From Halorubrum salinarum (GTDB lineage Archaea > Halobacteriota > Halobacteria > Halobacteriales > Haloferacaceae), in contig NZ_CP053941.1 of the NCBI RefSeq assembly GCF_013267195.1, positions 2,232,001 to 2,296,000 of the forward strand: 64,000 nt of DNA, given 5' to 3'. The position numbers and the translations under genes were made by a program. Positions 25,708 through 34,514 of the stretch are shown here, piece by piece (positions within the stretch are counted from its first letter, which is position 1; every line of letters begins with the position of its first letter). The notes below the pieces were generated by a model. That model was not told the origin of the DNA. It did not search any database and saw nothing but the letters and a program-made list of their open reading frames with translations.

Positions 25708-28184
25708 CGCGACCCCTCCGTCGGCTCGAACCGCACTGCCGGGTCGCCGCCCCCGCCGAGCGGCATCGGGCGCTGGTCGTTTTCGAGCCAGTGCCGGAGC
25801 TGGTCGTCGTAGTGCTCGGAGAAGTAGTCGCCGGAGTTCCCGCCCGGCAGCACGGCGGTCGCGTCGGTCCCCGGCCGCACCACCATCCGCCAGCTTGACC
25901 CGACCGACGACTCGACGCGGTAGTTCTTCACGGTGGCGGGCGAGCCGTCCGCCGGGCGCTCCGCGTAGTTCAGGAACGGCGCCTCGCCGCCGAGCGGGTG
26001 GGTCATCGCCCGCGTGGTGTTGTAGTCGCCGTAGGCCTCCCAGCCGGCCTCGTCGGCCTCGTCGAGCGCGTCGCGGAGGGCGGCGACCGCGAGGTCGGCC
26101 CGCGAGCGGCCGTTGAACAGCGGGTCGTCGTCCGGGAGCCGCGCGAGCGTCCAGTCGCTCGGGTAGTAGGAGTCGCCGAGGTCCGCCTCGTCGAACGCGG
26201 GCCCGAAGACGCGCTCGCGGAACGCCGGCAGGTAGCGGGCAAAGAGCAGCGCGCCGCGCGAGTCGCGCGCCATCCGGTAGTCCCAGTCGTCGAGGGCGTC
26301 GGCCGCGTCGACGAGCGCCGGGTCGGGGTCGGACCGGTCGCGTACGGCGGCGACCACCTCGGGGACGAGTTCCGGCGCGCGCCCGTCGCGCACGTCGCTC
26401 TGGAGCCCGCGGTGGAACTCGGGGTCGGTCGTCCCCCCGTCGGCAGTCCGCTCGGCCAACCGGTCGGCGATCCGCGCGCCGCGGTACGGGGTCGCGTAGT
26501 CGACGCCGACGTAGTGGGTCGGGTCGTCGATCGGGCGCTGGTTCGCCGTCGAGAGCGCGTCGGGGTCGATCGCGTGCGGCTTCTCCTCGAAGGGGACGAA
26601 CCCCTCCCACGAGGACTCGCCGAACGGCTCGAACCCCTCCCACTCCCCCTCGCCCGCGGAGCCGTCGAAGACCCGGTCGCCGTCGACGACCTCGCCGTCG
26701 GTCCGGCGGATCGGCAGCCGGCCGGTCGCGAAGTAGAGCGTCCGGCCGTCGGCGTCCGCGTACACGAGGTTCTGCGTCGGCAGGTCGAAGTCGCGGGTGG
26801 CTTCGAGCAGGTCGTCTATCCCCTCGCTGCGCCCGTACGCCTCGATGGCGGTCGTGGTGCGCGTCGCCGTGTGGCCGGTCCACGCGACGCCGACCGTCCG
26901 CCCCTCGCGCTCGATCAGCGGGCCGTGGACGGTGCGGCGCACGCGGAGCTCGCGGTCCTCGCCGCCCGCGACCGGGATCGTCTCGCGCTCGTCGACCTCG
27001 AAGTTGCGCCACTCGCCGTCGTACCGGTAGCGGTCGCCCGCCTCGTCGATCTCGTACCGGTAGCAGTCGAGCACGTCGGCCCCGAGGTTGGTGAACGACC
27101 ACGCGCCGCGGTCGTTCGCGCCCGCGATGACGAAGGGCACGCCCGAGAACGTCGCGCCCCGCACCGAGCGCTCGGGGGTGTCGACCGACTGCTCGTACCA
27201 CAGCGGCGGCGCCTGAAGCGAGAGGTGCGGGTCGTACGCGACGGTCGGCGTCCCGCTCGCGGTGTGCTCGCCCGAGACGACCCAGCTGTTCGAGCCGACG
27301 CCGGTCGGCGACTCGAAGCCCGAGAGCCAGTCGGTCAGCGCGGGGTCGACGGGGTCGACGGAGCCGCGCTCCCGACCGTTCGAAGCCCGCCTTCGACCCT
27401 TCGACCCGCGCTCGCCCGCGTCGGCCAGCGCGGACTCCCGCGCCCCGTCGAGCCGCGTCTCGGTCCCGTCGAGGATCGGGTCGTCGTGGTCGTACCGCGT
27501 CGGGAACAGGGTCTCCGCGCGCTCCGCGCCGAGGCGGTCGGCGACGAGCGCGCGACGCAGCTCCGAGAAGCTCCCCGTGAGCGTCCACGATATCTGCTTC
27601 TCCATCAGCATCGAGTCGACCGGCGTCCACGGCTCGGGCTCGTAGCCGATCAGCTCGAACTCCAGCGGGAGCGGGAGGTCGTCCATCGCGGCGTTGACGC
27701 CGTCGGCGAACGCCTCGACGAGCGGGCCGGCGCGGGTGTCGGCGACCGCGTCCCAGGTGACCGCGGCGGCGTCGGCGAAGCCCATGGCGACGTTGAACTC
27801 GTCGCTGTCGAGCGTCGCCTCGCCGATCACCTCTGAGAGCCGGCCGCGCATCACCCGCCGCTGGAGGTCCATCGCGAACAGGCGGTCGAACGCCTGGCAG
27901 TACCCCACCGCGAAGTACGCCGCGGGCTCCGCGTCGGCCTCGACCTGCGGGACCCCGAACTCGTCGCGCGAGACGCTCGCCGCCCCGTGCGGGCTCTCGA
28001 CCGTCTCCGGGAGCGACCGGTCGGCCGCGTCCCACGCCTCGCCCGACAGCGGAGCAAACGAGTCGAGGAGGTCGGCCACGTCGCTCGCCGCCAGTCCGGC
28101 GCTGCCGGCCGCGAGGACGCTCGCGAGGACCGCGCGGCGCGTGGTGTCGCGTGTCACTCCCCGACCGAGGCCGCGGTCCCTCAT
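25704..28184 (-). CDS. Tat-exported penicillin acylase family (Ntn hydrolase)
   Basis: This 826-residue protein hydrolyses amides as a self-processing N-terminal nucleophile enzyme. A Tat signal is present (TRRAVLASVLAAG, residues 14-26), so it should act outside the cell. The alpha subunit holds YCQAFDRLFAMDLQRR. Processing before S298 in GVGSNSWVVSGEHT would expose the catalytic serine of the beta subunit. Residues 255-275 form a basic linker (GSKGRRRASNGRERG) probably removed in maturation. Quorum quenching (acyl-homoserine lactone cleavage) or antibiotic breakdown are known activities of relatives, but substrate is not shown here. ATG at 28184 is chosen. Confidence 0.9.
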   Translation of the reverse strand: MRDRGLGRGVTRDTTRRAVLASVLAAGSAGLAASDVADLLDSFAPLSGEAWDAADRSLPETVESPHGAASVSRDEFGVPQVEADAEPAAYFAVGYCQAFDRLFAMDLQRRVMRGRLSEVIGEATLDSDEFNVAMGFADAAAVTWDAVADTRAGPLVEAFADGVNAAMDDLPLPLEFELIGYEPEPWTPVDSMLMEKQISWTLTGSFSELRRALVADRLGAERAETLFPTRYDHDDPILDGTETRLDGARESALADAGERGSKGRRRASNGRERGSVDPVDPALTDWLSGFESPTGVGSNSWVVSGEHTASGTPTVAYDPHLSLQAPPLWYEQSVDTPERSVRGATFSGVPFVIAGANDRGAWSFTNLGADVLDCYRYEIDEAGDRYRYDGEWRNFEVDERETIPVAGGEDRELRVRRTVHGPLIEREGRTVGVAWTGHTATRTTTAIEAYGRSEGIDDLLEATRDFDLPTQNLVYADADGRTLYFATGRLPIRRTDGEVVDGDRVFDGSAGEGEWEGFEPFGESSWEGFVPFEEKPHAIDPDALSTANQRPIDDPTHYVGVDYATPYRGARIADRLAERTADGGTTDPEFHRGLQSDVRDGRAPELVPEVVAAVRDRSDPDPALVDAADALDDWDYRMARDSRGALLFARYLPAFRERVFGPAFDEADLGDSYYPSDWTLARLPDDDPLFNGRSRADLAVAALRDALDEADEAGWEAYGDYNTTRAMTHPLGGEAPFLNYAERPADGSPATVKNYRVESSVGSSWRMVVRPGTDATAVLPGGNSGDYFSEHYDDQLRHWLENDQRPMPLGGGGDPAVRFEPTEGSR

Positions 28185-28246
28185 TATTATTCGGGTCCGT
28201 CCGCGGCGGGAAACGTACATCCGTCGGCCGGTCGTACGACGGTCCG

Positions 28247-28987
28247 ATGGAGGTCGCGCTGATCACGGTCGGAGACGAGCTGCTCTCGGGCGACACGGTG
28301 AACACCAACGCGAACTGGCTCGCCCCGGAGCTGAGCGAGCGCGGCGTCGCCGTGTCGCGGATCCTCTCGATCCCCGACGACAGGGCCGAGATCGCGGACC
28401 GGGTCAGCGAGTACGCGGCCGACTTCGACGCCGTGATCGTCACCGGCGGGATCGGCAGCACCCCGGACGACGTGACCATGGAGGCGGTCGCGGACGCGTT
28501 CGACCGCGAGATGGCCCCGACCGACCTCACGCGCGAGTCGGTCGAGCGCCGGCTGGCCGCGATCCGCGAGCGCGTCCCCGACCGCGAGTTCGACGTCGAC
28601 GTCGAGGCCGAGGCGTCGGTCCCCGAGGGGGGTCGCCCGCTGGTGACCGAGGCCGGGCTCGCGCCGGGCTGCGTCGTCGAGAACGTCTACGTCATGCCCG
28701 GGATCCCGGACGAGCTGAAGGCGACGTTCGAGACCGTCGCAGACGAGTTCGCGGGCGACCGGCGCTCGCGGTTCCTCTACACCGTCGAGCCGGAGTCGAA
28801 CATCATCGACGCCTTGGAGGAGTCGATGGAGCGGTTCGACGTCGCCGTCGGCTGCTACCCCGACCGCGAGGCCGACCACAACCGGCTCAAGGTGACCGGG
28901 ACCGACGACGACGCGCTCGACGCGGCCGCGGCGTGGCTGCTGGAGCACGCCGACGCGAGCGAGACGCCGGTGTCCCGGGACTGGTGA
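28247..28987 (+). CDS. CinA-like molybdopterin-binding domain protein
   Basis: The 246-residue protein begins with the typical VALITVGDELLSGDTVNTNA and VIVTGGIGSTPDDVTMEAVA, the MoCF/molybdopterin-binding signatures of CinA-N, with a variable C-terminal half. In CinA this domain hydrolyses ADP-ribose or NMN-type substrates; archaeal single-domain members are often annotated as competence/damage-inducible. The C-terminal amidase domain is absent. The gene is divergent from the penicillin acylase, with a short shared gap of 62 bases. Confidence 0.88.
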   Translation: MEVALITVGDELLSGDTVNTNANWLAPELSERGVAVSRILSIPDDRAEIADRVSEYAADFDAVIVTGGIGSTPDDVTMEAVADAFDREMAPTDLTRESVERRLAAIRERVPDREFDVDVEAEASVPEGGRPLVTEAGLAPGCVVENVYVMPGIPDELKATFETVADEFAGDRRSRFLYTVEPESNIIDALEESMERFDVAVGCYPDREADHNRLKVTGTDDDALDAAAAWLLEHADASETPVSRDW

Positions 28988-29092
28988 GGGAGGGTGCGCT
29001 CGCGGACCGGTTCGGGCCCTCTCGCCGGTCCGGTGATCCGAACACACAGCCGCGGGCGGGTTTTGTGTGCGTGCCATGTATCGGGAGCCACG

Positions 29093-29449
29093 ATGGCGAA
29101 AGCAGCAATCGTGATCCTCGCCGGTAACGAGTCGCACGCCGACTACGGTCGCCTCGCGAACGCCCTGGAGGCGGCCAAGGAGTTCGCCGAGAACGACGAC
29201 GACGAACTGAAGCTCATCTTCGACGGCGCCAGGACGCAGTGGGTCCCGGAGCTCGAAGACGAGGAGAGCGACTACCACGAACTCTACCGCGCGGTCCGCG
29301 ACGACGCCGCGGTCTGTGACTACTGTTCGAGCGCGTTCGACGTCGCGGACGCCGTCTCCGAGTCCGGGCTCGCCACCCTCGCGGAGTACGACGGCCACCC
29401 GAGCATCCGCTCGCTCGTCGACGACGACTACGAGATCATCACGTTCTGA
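29093..29449 (+). CDS. DsrE-like family protein
   Basis: The 118-residue protein has the alpha/beta pattern of DsrE/DsrF-like proteins: an N-terminal AIVILAGNESHADYGRLANAL, a middle LKLIFDGARTQWVPEL and a C-terminal cysteine-containing CDYCSSAFDVAD, which could be the active-site cysteine pair. These proteins move sulfur in some pathways. The neighbouring genes do not show a pathway. The ATG at 29093 follows a TTTTGTG box at about 28 bases. Confidence 0.7.
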   Translation: MAKAAIVILAGNESHADYGRLANALEAAKEFAENDDDELKLIFDGARTQWVPELEDEESDYHELYRAVRDDAAVCDYCSSAFDVADAVSESGLATLAEYDGHPSIRSLVDDDYEIITF

Positions 29450-29582
29450 GCGGCTCGGTCCGCCGAACCGCACTCACGCCTTTATCGACGCTCTCACCTC
29501 GCCAGCGACTGCCGGTATCGCCGACCAGTCGTAGCCATGCCGGTCGGATCGGACTTATCCCGTCGTCGGGCCTTCCTCCGGT

Positions 29583-30011
29583 ATGATCGAACTCACGCGG
29601 GCGGCGTACGACGACATCGTGTATCGCGCCTACGAGGGCGGCGAGGCGGAAGTCTGCGGCGTCCTCGCCGGCGACCGCGGGACGGACGGTGATCCCAGCG
29701 TCGTCACGGAGACGCACCCGGCCGAGAACGTCGCGGACACGCCCGAGATCCGCTACCGGATGGACCCCGAAACGCAGCTCGAACTGATCGAGACCGTCGA
29801 GGCGGCGGGCCGCGACGTGGTCGGCTTCTATCACTCCCATCCGACCGGCCCGACGCACCCGAGCGAGACGGACGCCGCGCGGGCGACGTGGCCGGACCGC
29901 TCGTACGTCATCTGCGCGCTCGACGGCTACCCGTTCGTCGGCTCGTGGCGCTGGCGCGACGACGCGGACGAGTTCGAACAGGAGACGGTGTCGGTCCGGA
30001 GCGAGCGGTAA
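29583..30011 (+). CDS. JAMM/MPN+ metalloprotease, desampylase-like
   Basis: The 142-residue protein has the complete JAMM zinc signature: E23 in EAEVCGVLAG and HSHPTGPTHPSETD with H84, H86 and D97 (HxH, ten residues, D). This is the size and motif pattern of the haloarchaeal desampylase HvJAMM1, which removes ubiquitin-like SAMP proteins from their targets. I infer the same role here, removing SAMPs and recycling them for modification or sulfur transfer. It is the last gene of the core-like part before the first integrase. Confidence 0.9.
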   Translation: MIELTRAAYDDIVYRAYEGGEAEVCGVLAGDRGTDGDPSVVTETHPAENVADTPEIRYRMDPETQLELIETVEAAGRDVVGFYHSHPTGPTHPSETDAARATWPDRSYVICALDGYPFVGSWRWRDDADEFEQETVSVRSER

Positions 30012-30278
30012 TGGCTCGCTCGGCGCCTGAGTGTGTGTCGACGACTGATCCGGCGGACTCACGGGGTTGCGACGCGGTTCCGGTCGGCTCGGACGGTGAC
30101 CTTCTGCGTCGTCGCTATCGGGTGCGCGACGGAAGACGAGCGCGTGAGACTTTCGGCACCTCCTTCACGAACGGCAGGAAAACGTATGGGTTGGGGCGGA
30201 TAATCAGCGGACTGCGCGGGGTTCCTTCCCTCCCGGTTTCGGCGTCGAGGCGTCTCCTAACGGGGGTCTGTGACAAGC

Positions 30279-31274
30279 ATGAACACGGACGAAGACGATC
30301 TCGAACCGATCGAGCCGGGGACCGCGCAGGAGCTGTTCCTGGATCACAAGGCGACCGACTGTACCGATTCGACCGTTCAGAACCACCGATACCGGTTGAA
30401 CCCGTTCGTTCGGTGGTGCGGCGAGGAGGAGATCGACAATCTCAACGAACTCACGGGCCGGGACCTACAGCGGTACCGGCTCTGGCGGAAGGAGGACGGC
30501 GACCTGAACAAGCTCTCGCTCCGGATGCAGATGTCCACGCTCCGCGTGTTCCTGAAGTGGGCCGGGTCGATCGAAGCGGTGCCGCAGAACCTGTACGACA
30601 AGGTGATGGTGCCGCGGGTCCGCCCGGAAGAGCGGCAGCGCGACGAGACGCTCGACGCCGACGACGCGCGGGAGATCCTGGAGTACCTGTCGAAGTACGA
30701 GTACGCGTCGAAGGAGCACGCGGTGATGGCGCTGCTCTGGCAGACGGGGATCCGCGTCGGGTCCGCGCACTCGCTGGACGTGGACGACGTCTTCCTCGAC
30801 GAGAACTACGTTCGGCTGATCCATCGACCCGACGAGGGGACGACGCTGAAGAACGGGAAGAGCGGTCAGCGCCCCGTCGCGCTCACGCCCGACGTCGCCG
30901 AAGTGCTCGCGGAGTACATCCGAACCCACCGGAGGGACGTGACCGACGAGCACGGACGCGAGCCGCTGTTCACCACGGCGCACGGCAGGATGCACGGCAA
31001 CACGATCCGGCGGCTCACGTACCGCGTGACCGCGCCGTGCTACCGGGGCGTCGACTGTCCGGGCTGCGAGAGCGACGAGTCGAAGTGTCCCGAGGCGGTC
31101 AGCCCGCACGCGATCCGCCGAGGGAGCATCACGCACTTCCTCACCAGCGACGTGCCCGTCGACGTCGTCAGCGACCGGATGAACGTGAGTCGGAAGGTCC
31201 TCGACGAGCACTACGACAAGCGGTCCGAGGAGGTGAAAATGGAGCAGCGCCGCGGGTACCTAGACGACATCTGA
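30279..31274 (+). CDS. tyrosine recombinase (XerD-like integrase), first copy
   Basis: The 331-residue protein has a core-binding N-terminal domain (SAM-like, about residues 15-105) and a catalytic domain with the expected residues: R in TGIRVGSAHSLD, H and R in HAIRRGS, and the nucleophile Y in LDEHYDKRS. A cysteine-rich insert (CYRGVDCPGCE through KCPEA) may bind zinc. A GTG at 30270 is an alternative start adding three residues. It is plus-strand, while its relative at 32994-34514 is minus-strand, so they face each other across a small cassette. It marks the left edge of the accessory region. Confidence 0.9.
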   Translation: MNTDEDDLEPIEPGTAQELFLDHKATDCTDSTVQNHRYRLNPFVRWCGEEEIDNLNELTGRDLQRYRLWRKEDGDLNKLSLRMQMSTLRVFLKWAGSIEAVPQNLYDKVMVPRVRPEERQRDETLDADDAREILEYLSKYEYASKEHAVMALLWQTGIRVGSAHSLDVDDVFLDENYVRLIHRPDEGTTLKNGKSGQRPVALTPDVAEVLAEYIRTHRRDVTDEHGREPLFTTAHGRMHGNTIRRLTYRVTAPCYRGVDCPGCESDESKCPEAVSPHAIRRGSITHFLTSDVPVDVVSDRMNVSRKVLDEHYDKRSEEVKMEQRRGYLDDI

Positions 31275-31337
31275 CGACCGGCCCGTCGTAACCACCGCCG
31301 CTCGCATTTTTCACCGAAGCCGCGGCGAGACCGCCGC

Positions 31338-31970
31338 GTGTTCGACCCGCAGCACGACTTCGTGGATCCGCTACTCGACTGGCACGAACGGAACGGTCGC
31401 CACGACCTGCCGTGGCGAGAGCCCGACCGGACACCGTTCGAGGTACTGCTCGCGGAGATCCTGCTACAGCGGACGACCGCCGAAGCGGTCGCGGGCGCGT
31501 ACCGACCGTTCGCGGCCCGGTACCCGACGCCGGAAACGGTCGCGGCCGCCCCGACCGAGGAGATCGAGGCGCTCGTCGCACCGCTCGGGCTCGTGAAACG
31601 CGCCGCGTACCTTCGACGGTGCGCACAGCAGATCCTCGCGCGGCCCTCGGGCGACGTGCCGCGAGAGTACCCGGAGCTGGTGGGTCTTCACGGGGTCGGC
31701 GAGTACACGGCCCGGTCGGTCCTGATACACGTCACAGGGCTCGGAATCGCGGCCGTCGACACGAACGTCCGACGGCTGCTGTCCCGGTTCTTCGACGTGA
31801 CGCCGGACCGGGACCGGATCGCCGTCCTCGCCGACGCGCTGGCTCCTCCGACCCGGAGCGCTGACTTCCAACACGCGATGCTTGACTTCGCGGCCGAAGT
31901 CTGTACCGCCGGCTCCCCCGCGTGTTCTTCCTGTCCGCTCCGCGGACCGTGTGCGAGCGCCGAAGAATAA
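31338..31970 (+). CDS. MIG/MutY-like HhH-GPD mismatch glycosylase with Fe-S cluster
   Basis: The 210-residue protein is an HhH-GPD glycosylase: FEVLLAEILLQRTTAEAV, then the hairpin GLHGVGEYTA (116-125), catalytic D141 in AAVDTNVRR, and C-terminal cysteines C189, C196, C199, C205 (C-x6-C-x2-C-x5-C) for a 4Fe-4S cluster. The position that is lysine in Nth and serine in MutY is tyrosine (Y123), as I recall for the archaeal T:G mismatch glycosylase MIG, whose LLRRTT motif also matches. It therefore probably repairs deaminated 5-methylcytosine. Start is GTG 31338. It sits between two integrases with a toxin-antitoxin pair. Confidence 0.8.
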   Translation: MFDPQHDFVDPLLDWHERNGRHDLPWREPDRTPFEVLLAEILLQRTTAEAVAGAYRPFAARYPTPETVAAAPTEEIEALVAPLGLVKRAAYLRRCAQQILARPSGDVPREYPELVGLHGVGEYTARSVLIHVTGLGIAAVDTNVRRLLSRFFDVTPDRDRIAVLADALAPPTRSADFQHAMLDFAAEVCTAGSPACSSCPLRGPCASAEE

Positions 31971-32103
31971 CTCACGCCGAAGCGACGATCAAACCCTCCC
32001 ATCACCCGGGTTCTATCCACTAGAGGAAGACTCACGGATCTGTTGAATTCCGTACTGTAATCTTGGCATCCGCAACTACAGTCGGGGCCTGTTTTAGACC
32101 GGG

Positions 32104-32610
32104 TTACTCCTCAAGGAAGGCGTCGAAGTCACGGGCAGGTGAACGAAACCCGACTTCCTCGATCCAGCGTTTGAGGTACTCATCTGCTGTCGCTGCCGTA
32201 ATGTAGTCGTCTTCGACGAATCGCACCAAGAGCCCGATCGATCCGGTCAACTCGACCCCACGCTGGTTGGCGGTTACGTGCGCATCGCCGTCATCCGTGA
32301 CAACCGTTCCGTCAGCGGCCTCTGCGACCGCCAACGCCTGTGCTTCCCCTGGGTCGAGTTTTCCCAGTAGTTCCTCTTCTAATTGCTCTGCTGACGAAGA
32401 CGGGGAGATTACCGGAATCCCGTCGTCAAGCACGGCTAGTGCGCGTTCGATGTACAGGTGGGTTTCAGCTCCGTCTTCGAGTTCGCGCTGGACAGCAGTG
32501 ACCGTCACGAGTCGGGGAAGGTCCAGTAGCAGTTCGACGTGATCGACCTGCGCGAAGTTCGAAAGGACAGTGGTGTTGAGTACCGTTGCGTTGCCGGGTA
32601 GGCCTGTCAT
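32104..32610 (-). CDS. PIN-like toxin (DUF3368-type)
   Basis: The 168-residue protein begins MTGLPGNATVLNTTVLSNF, the modified first strand of a PIN-like RNase, then has LDPGEAQALAVAEA with conserved glutamate, TVVTDDGDAHVTA supplying aspartates, and a C-terminal helix. This is the DUF3368 branch of PIN toxins. The first-strand aspartate is replaced by asparagine, a change frequent in this branch. It overlaps the antitoxin gene by four bases and follows it in the operon. Confidence 0.8.
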   Translation of the reverse strand: MTGLPGNATVLNTTVLSNFAQVDHVELLLDLPRLVTVTAVQRELEDGAETHLYIERALAVLDDGIPVISPSSSAEQLEEELLGKLDPGEAQALAVAEAADGTVVTDDGDAHVTANQRGVELTGSIGLLVRFVEDDYITAATADEYLKRWIEEVGFRSPARDFDAFLEE

Positions 32611-32933
32611 TCAAGATTTCGAGCGGCGTCGATCTCGTCTCTCGCGGCCGCCATGTCTTCAGGACCGAACCGCAGCTCAACACCCTCTTCCCGCAGTATA
32701 TCTCGCATCTCGAACCGGTTGACGCCAGCGAGGCGGGCAGCAGTTCCAAGGGTGATGTTTCCCTCTTCGTACAGTGATACTGCGGCGGCGAACCGGGCGT
32801 TCTGATTCTCGTCGAAGTATTCTCGGAGGACGTGGCGGATGGCGTCGCTCTTGTTTTCGAAGATGCCCGTTTTAACCGCCCCCTCCATGAGGTCGGTGAG
32901 ATCGTCTGGGATGGTGGCAGTGGTTCGGGACAT
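32607..32933 (-). CDS. UPF0175-type antitoxin with ribbon-helix-helix domain
   Basis: The 108-residue protein has an N-terminal ribbon-helix-helix (RTTATIPDDLTDLMEG) and the helical ITLGTAARLAGVNRFEMRDIL typical of UPF0175 antitoxins. The ATG at 32933 has a TGTATAAGAC box about 27 bases upstream (leaderless). It precedes and overlaps the PIN-like toxin gene, the usual antitoxin-first order, and should repress the operon. Confidence 0.82.
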   Translation of the reverse strand: MSRTTATIPDDLTDLMEGAVKTGIFENKSDAIRHVLREYFDENQNARFAAAVSLYEEGNITLGTAARLAGVNRFEMRDILREEGVELRFGPEDMAAARDEIDAARNLE

Positions 32934-32993
32934 GCCCTCACCCAACACGTAGTCTTATACATTATATGAATTCTGCCGGGACCTCCAAGCCGG

Positions 32994-34514
32994 TCAGGCG
33001 GGAACGATCCCGAGCAACGCGAAGTTCACCGCGATCATCGCCACGAACAGCGCGTACCCGGCGACTCCCTTGGCGGCGCGTTCCGGCCCCGGCGGCGTGA
33101 CGCCGGTCTCGCCGGGCGTCAGCGCTTCGAGCTCTGAGTGAAGCCGATCGATGGTCTTCGACCCGAGCGCTGCGGTGCCCGCGACCGCCGCCGTTCCCGG
33201 GCCGAAGACCGCTTTCGGACTCCGTCCGAAGTCGTCTATACTCAGTTGTTCCCCGTCCGTCTCTTCTGGTTCCTCGTTCGGTTCCTCTCCGGCGTTCGTA
33301 GTTCCGACGCTTCCGCTGTCCGTCGTGCTATCAGACATCGAGTCGGTCTCCGAGTCCGTCCCGTCCGACTGGAGCTGTAACAGCACCTGCGGGTCGATCA
33401 TCTCGTTCTCGTTGACTAGGTCGTCCGGCACGTGGTCCAAGTCCAGCGTTTCGTCCGGATCCCCGTAACCGTCGAACAGTTTCTCGAATATTTTGAGGCG
33501 GTGCTTCCGCTTTCGCTCCTTGCTACGGGTGTCATAGTGCTTGTTCAACACGGGCATCGAGACATCCACGCGGCCGGTCAGCCTGTCCTTCGGGACTCCG
33601 CCATCAATCTTCGACTCGATCGCGTATCGGCGGAGCGGATGCGGACTGTGACTGGACGGACACTCGCTCGCGTACTCGTTTTTGAACGCGTCGCACGCGT
33701 CCGTGTCCCGGTCATGCGGGCAGTTGTCCGCGTAGACGCACGGCCGAGTCACCTTGTACAGGTCTCGACGAATCGTATCCGTCGACGGCCGACCCTGCGC
33801 CGTCGTGAACAGCGGTTTCCGACCGTACCGGTCGGTGATGTCGTGGCGGTCCGGGTTGTCCATGTAGTCGGCGATCAGGCCCGCCAAATCGATCGGAATG
33901 TTGACGTGCCGTTCCCCGTCCGGCCCGTTTTTCAACGGAGTACCCTTCTCCTCCGGGTGGTCGTTCTCAGGTCGATGGCGGAGATGGATCGCCTGTCGTT
34001 CGAGATCGATATCCTCGATGTCGATCGCTCGGACTGCCCCTACACGACACCCGACTTCCTCCATGAGTTTGTATTCGACGTGGCGACGCGACGCCCGCTC
34101 GTACGTTTCCAAGTATTCCAGCGTCGCTTCAACCTCTTCTTCCGTCGGTTTCTCGTAACTTACGTCCTCGTCGTCCGGCACGTTAGGGGTCGGCGTCTTG
34201 TCCGGCGTTCCGACCGCGACGGCCTCGACCCGTACACAGTAGACGAGGAACCGCCGGAGGATCCCGAGGAGACCGTTGAGACTCACGGTGTTGTTGTCGC
34301 TCGTGTCCTTACACCAGTTCTTGTACTTGTTGAGCTGCCTGCCGCTGATCTCGTTCATGTTCCGGATGCCCTTCTCCTCGCACCACTCCACGAAGAGATT
34401 GAGTCCCTTCCGAATCGTTCGAAGCGTCTCGAAGCTCGCGTCTTCCTGCCGTTCCTGTAAGTAGTCATCTCTCGCTTCCCGCGGCCCCATCGGCTCTAAC
34501 TCCTGGTTCATCAT
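32994..34514 (-). CDS. tyrosine recombinase with C-terminal membrane tail, second copy
   Basis: The 506-residue protein resembles the integrase at 30279 in sequence and layout, including the shared segment LFTTAQGR and a cysteine-rich insert. The catalytic R is in GCRVGAVRAID, the H..R in HPLRRYA, and the tyrosine in LNKHYDTRS. After the catalytic domain it adds about 150 residues: an acidic linker with DSETDSMSDSTTDSG and, at the end, a hydrophobic helix (GYALFVAMIAVNFALLG). A membrane anchor on a recombinase is unusual. ATG at 34511 is an alternative start. Confidence 0.85.
   Translation of the reverse strand: MMNQELEPMGPREARDDYLQERQEDASFETLRTIRKGLNLFVEWCEEKGIRNMNEISGRQLNKYKNWCKDTSDNNTVSLNGLLGILRRFLVYCVRVEAVAVGTPDKTPTPNVPDDEDVSYEKPTEEEVEATLEYLETYERASRRHVEYKLMEEVGCRVGAVRAIDIEDIDLERQAIHLRHRPENDHPEEKGTPLKNGPDGERHVNIPIDLAGLIADYMDNPDRHDITDRYGRKPLFTTAQGRPSTDTIRRDLYKVTRPCVYADNCPHDRDTDACDAFKNEYASECPSSHSPHPLRRYAIESKIDGGVPKDRLTGRVDVSMPVLNKHYDTRSKERKRKHRLKIFEKLFDGYGDPDETLDLDHVPDDLVNENEMIDPQVLLQLQSDGTDSETDSMSDSTTDSGSVGTTNAGEEPNEEPEETDGEQLSIDDFGRSPKAVFGPGTAAVAGTAALGSKTIDRLHSELEALTPGETGVTPPGPERAAKGVAGYALFVAMIAVNFALLGIVPA

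Noticed and set aside
25369-28530. 1053-codon minus-strand frame reading through the penicillin acylase gene
   Set aside because: The in-frame part at its end is the small membrane gene; the rest is a shadow frame of the acylase with unlikely composition.
30012-30278. tRNA or attachment site beside the first integrase
   Set aside because: I searched for a tRNA T-arm-like GTTCGANTCC and acceptor stem and found none; direct repeats with the other end of the island were not identified.
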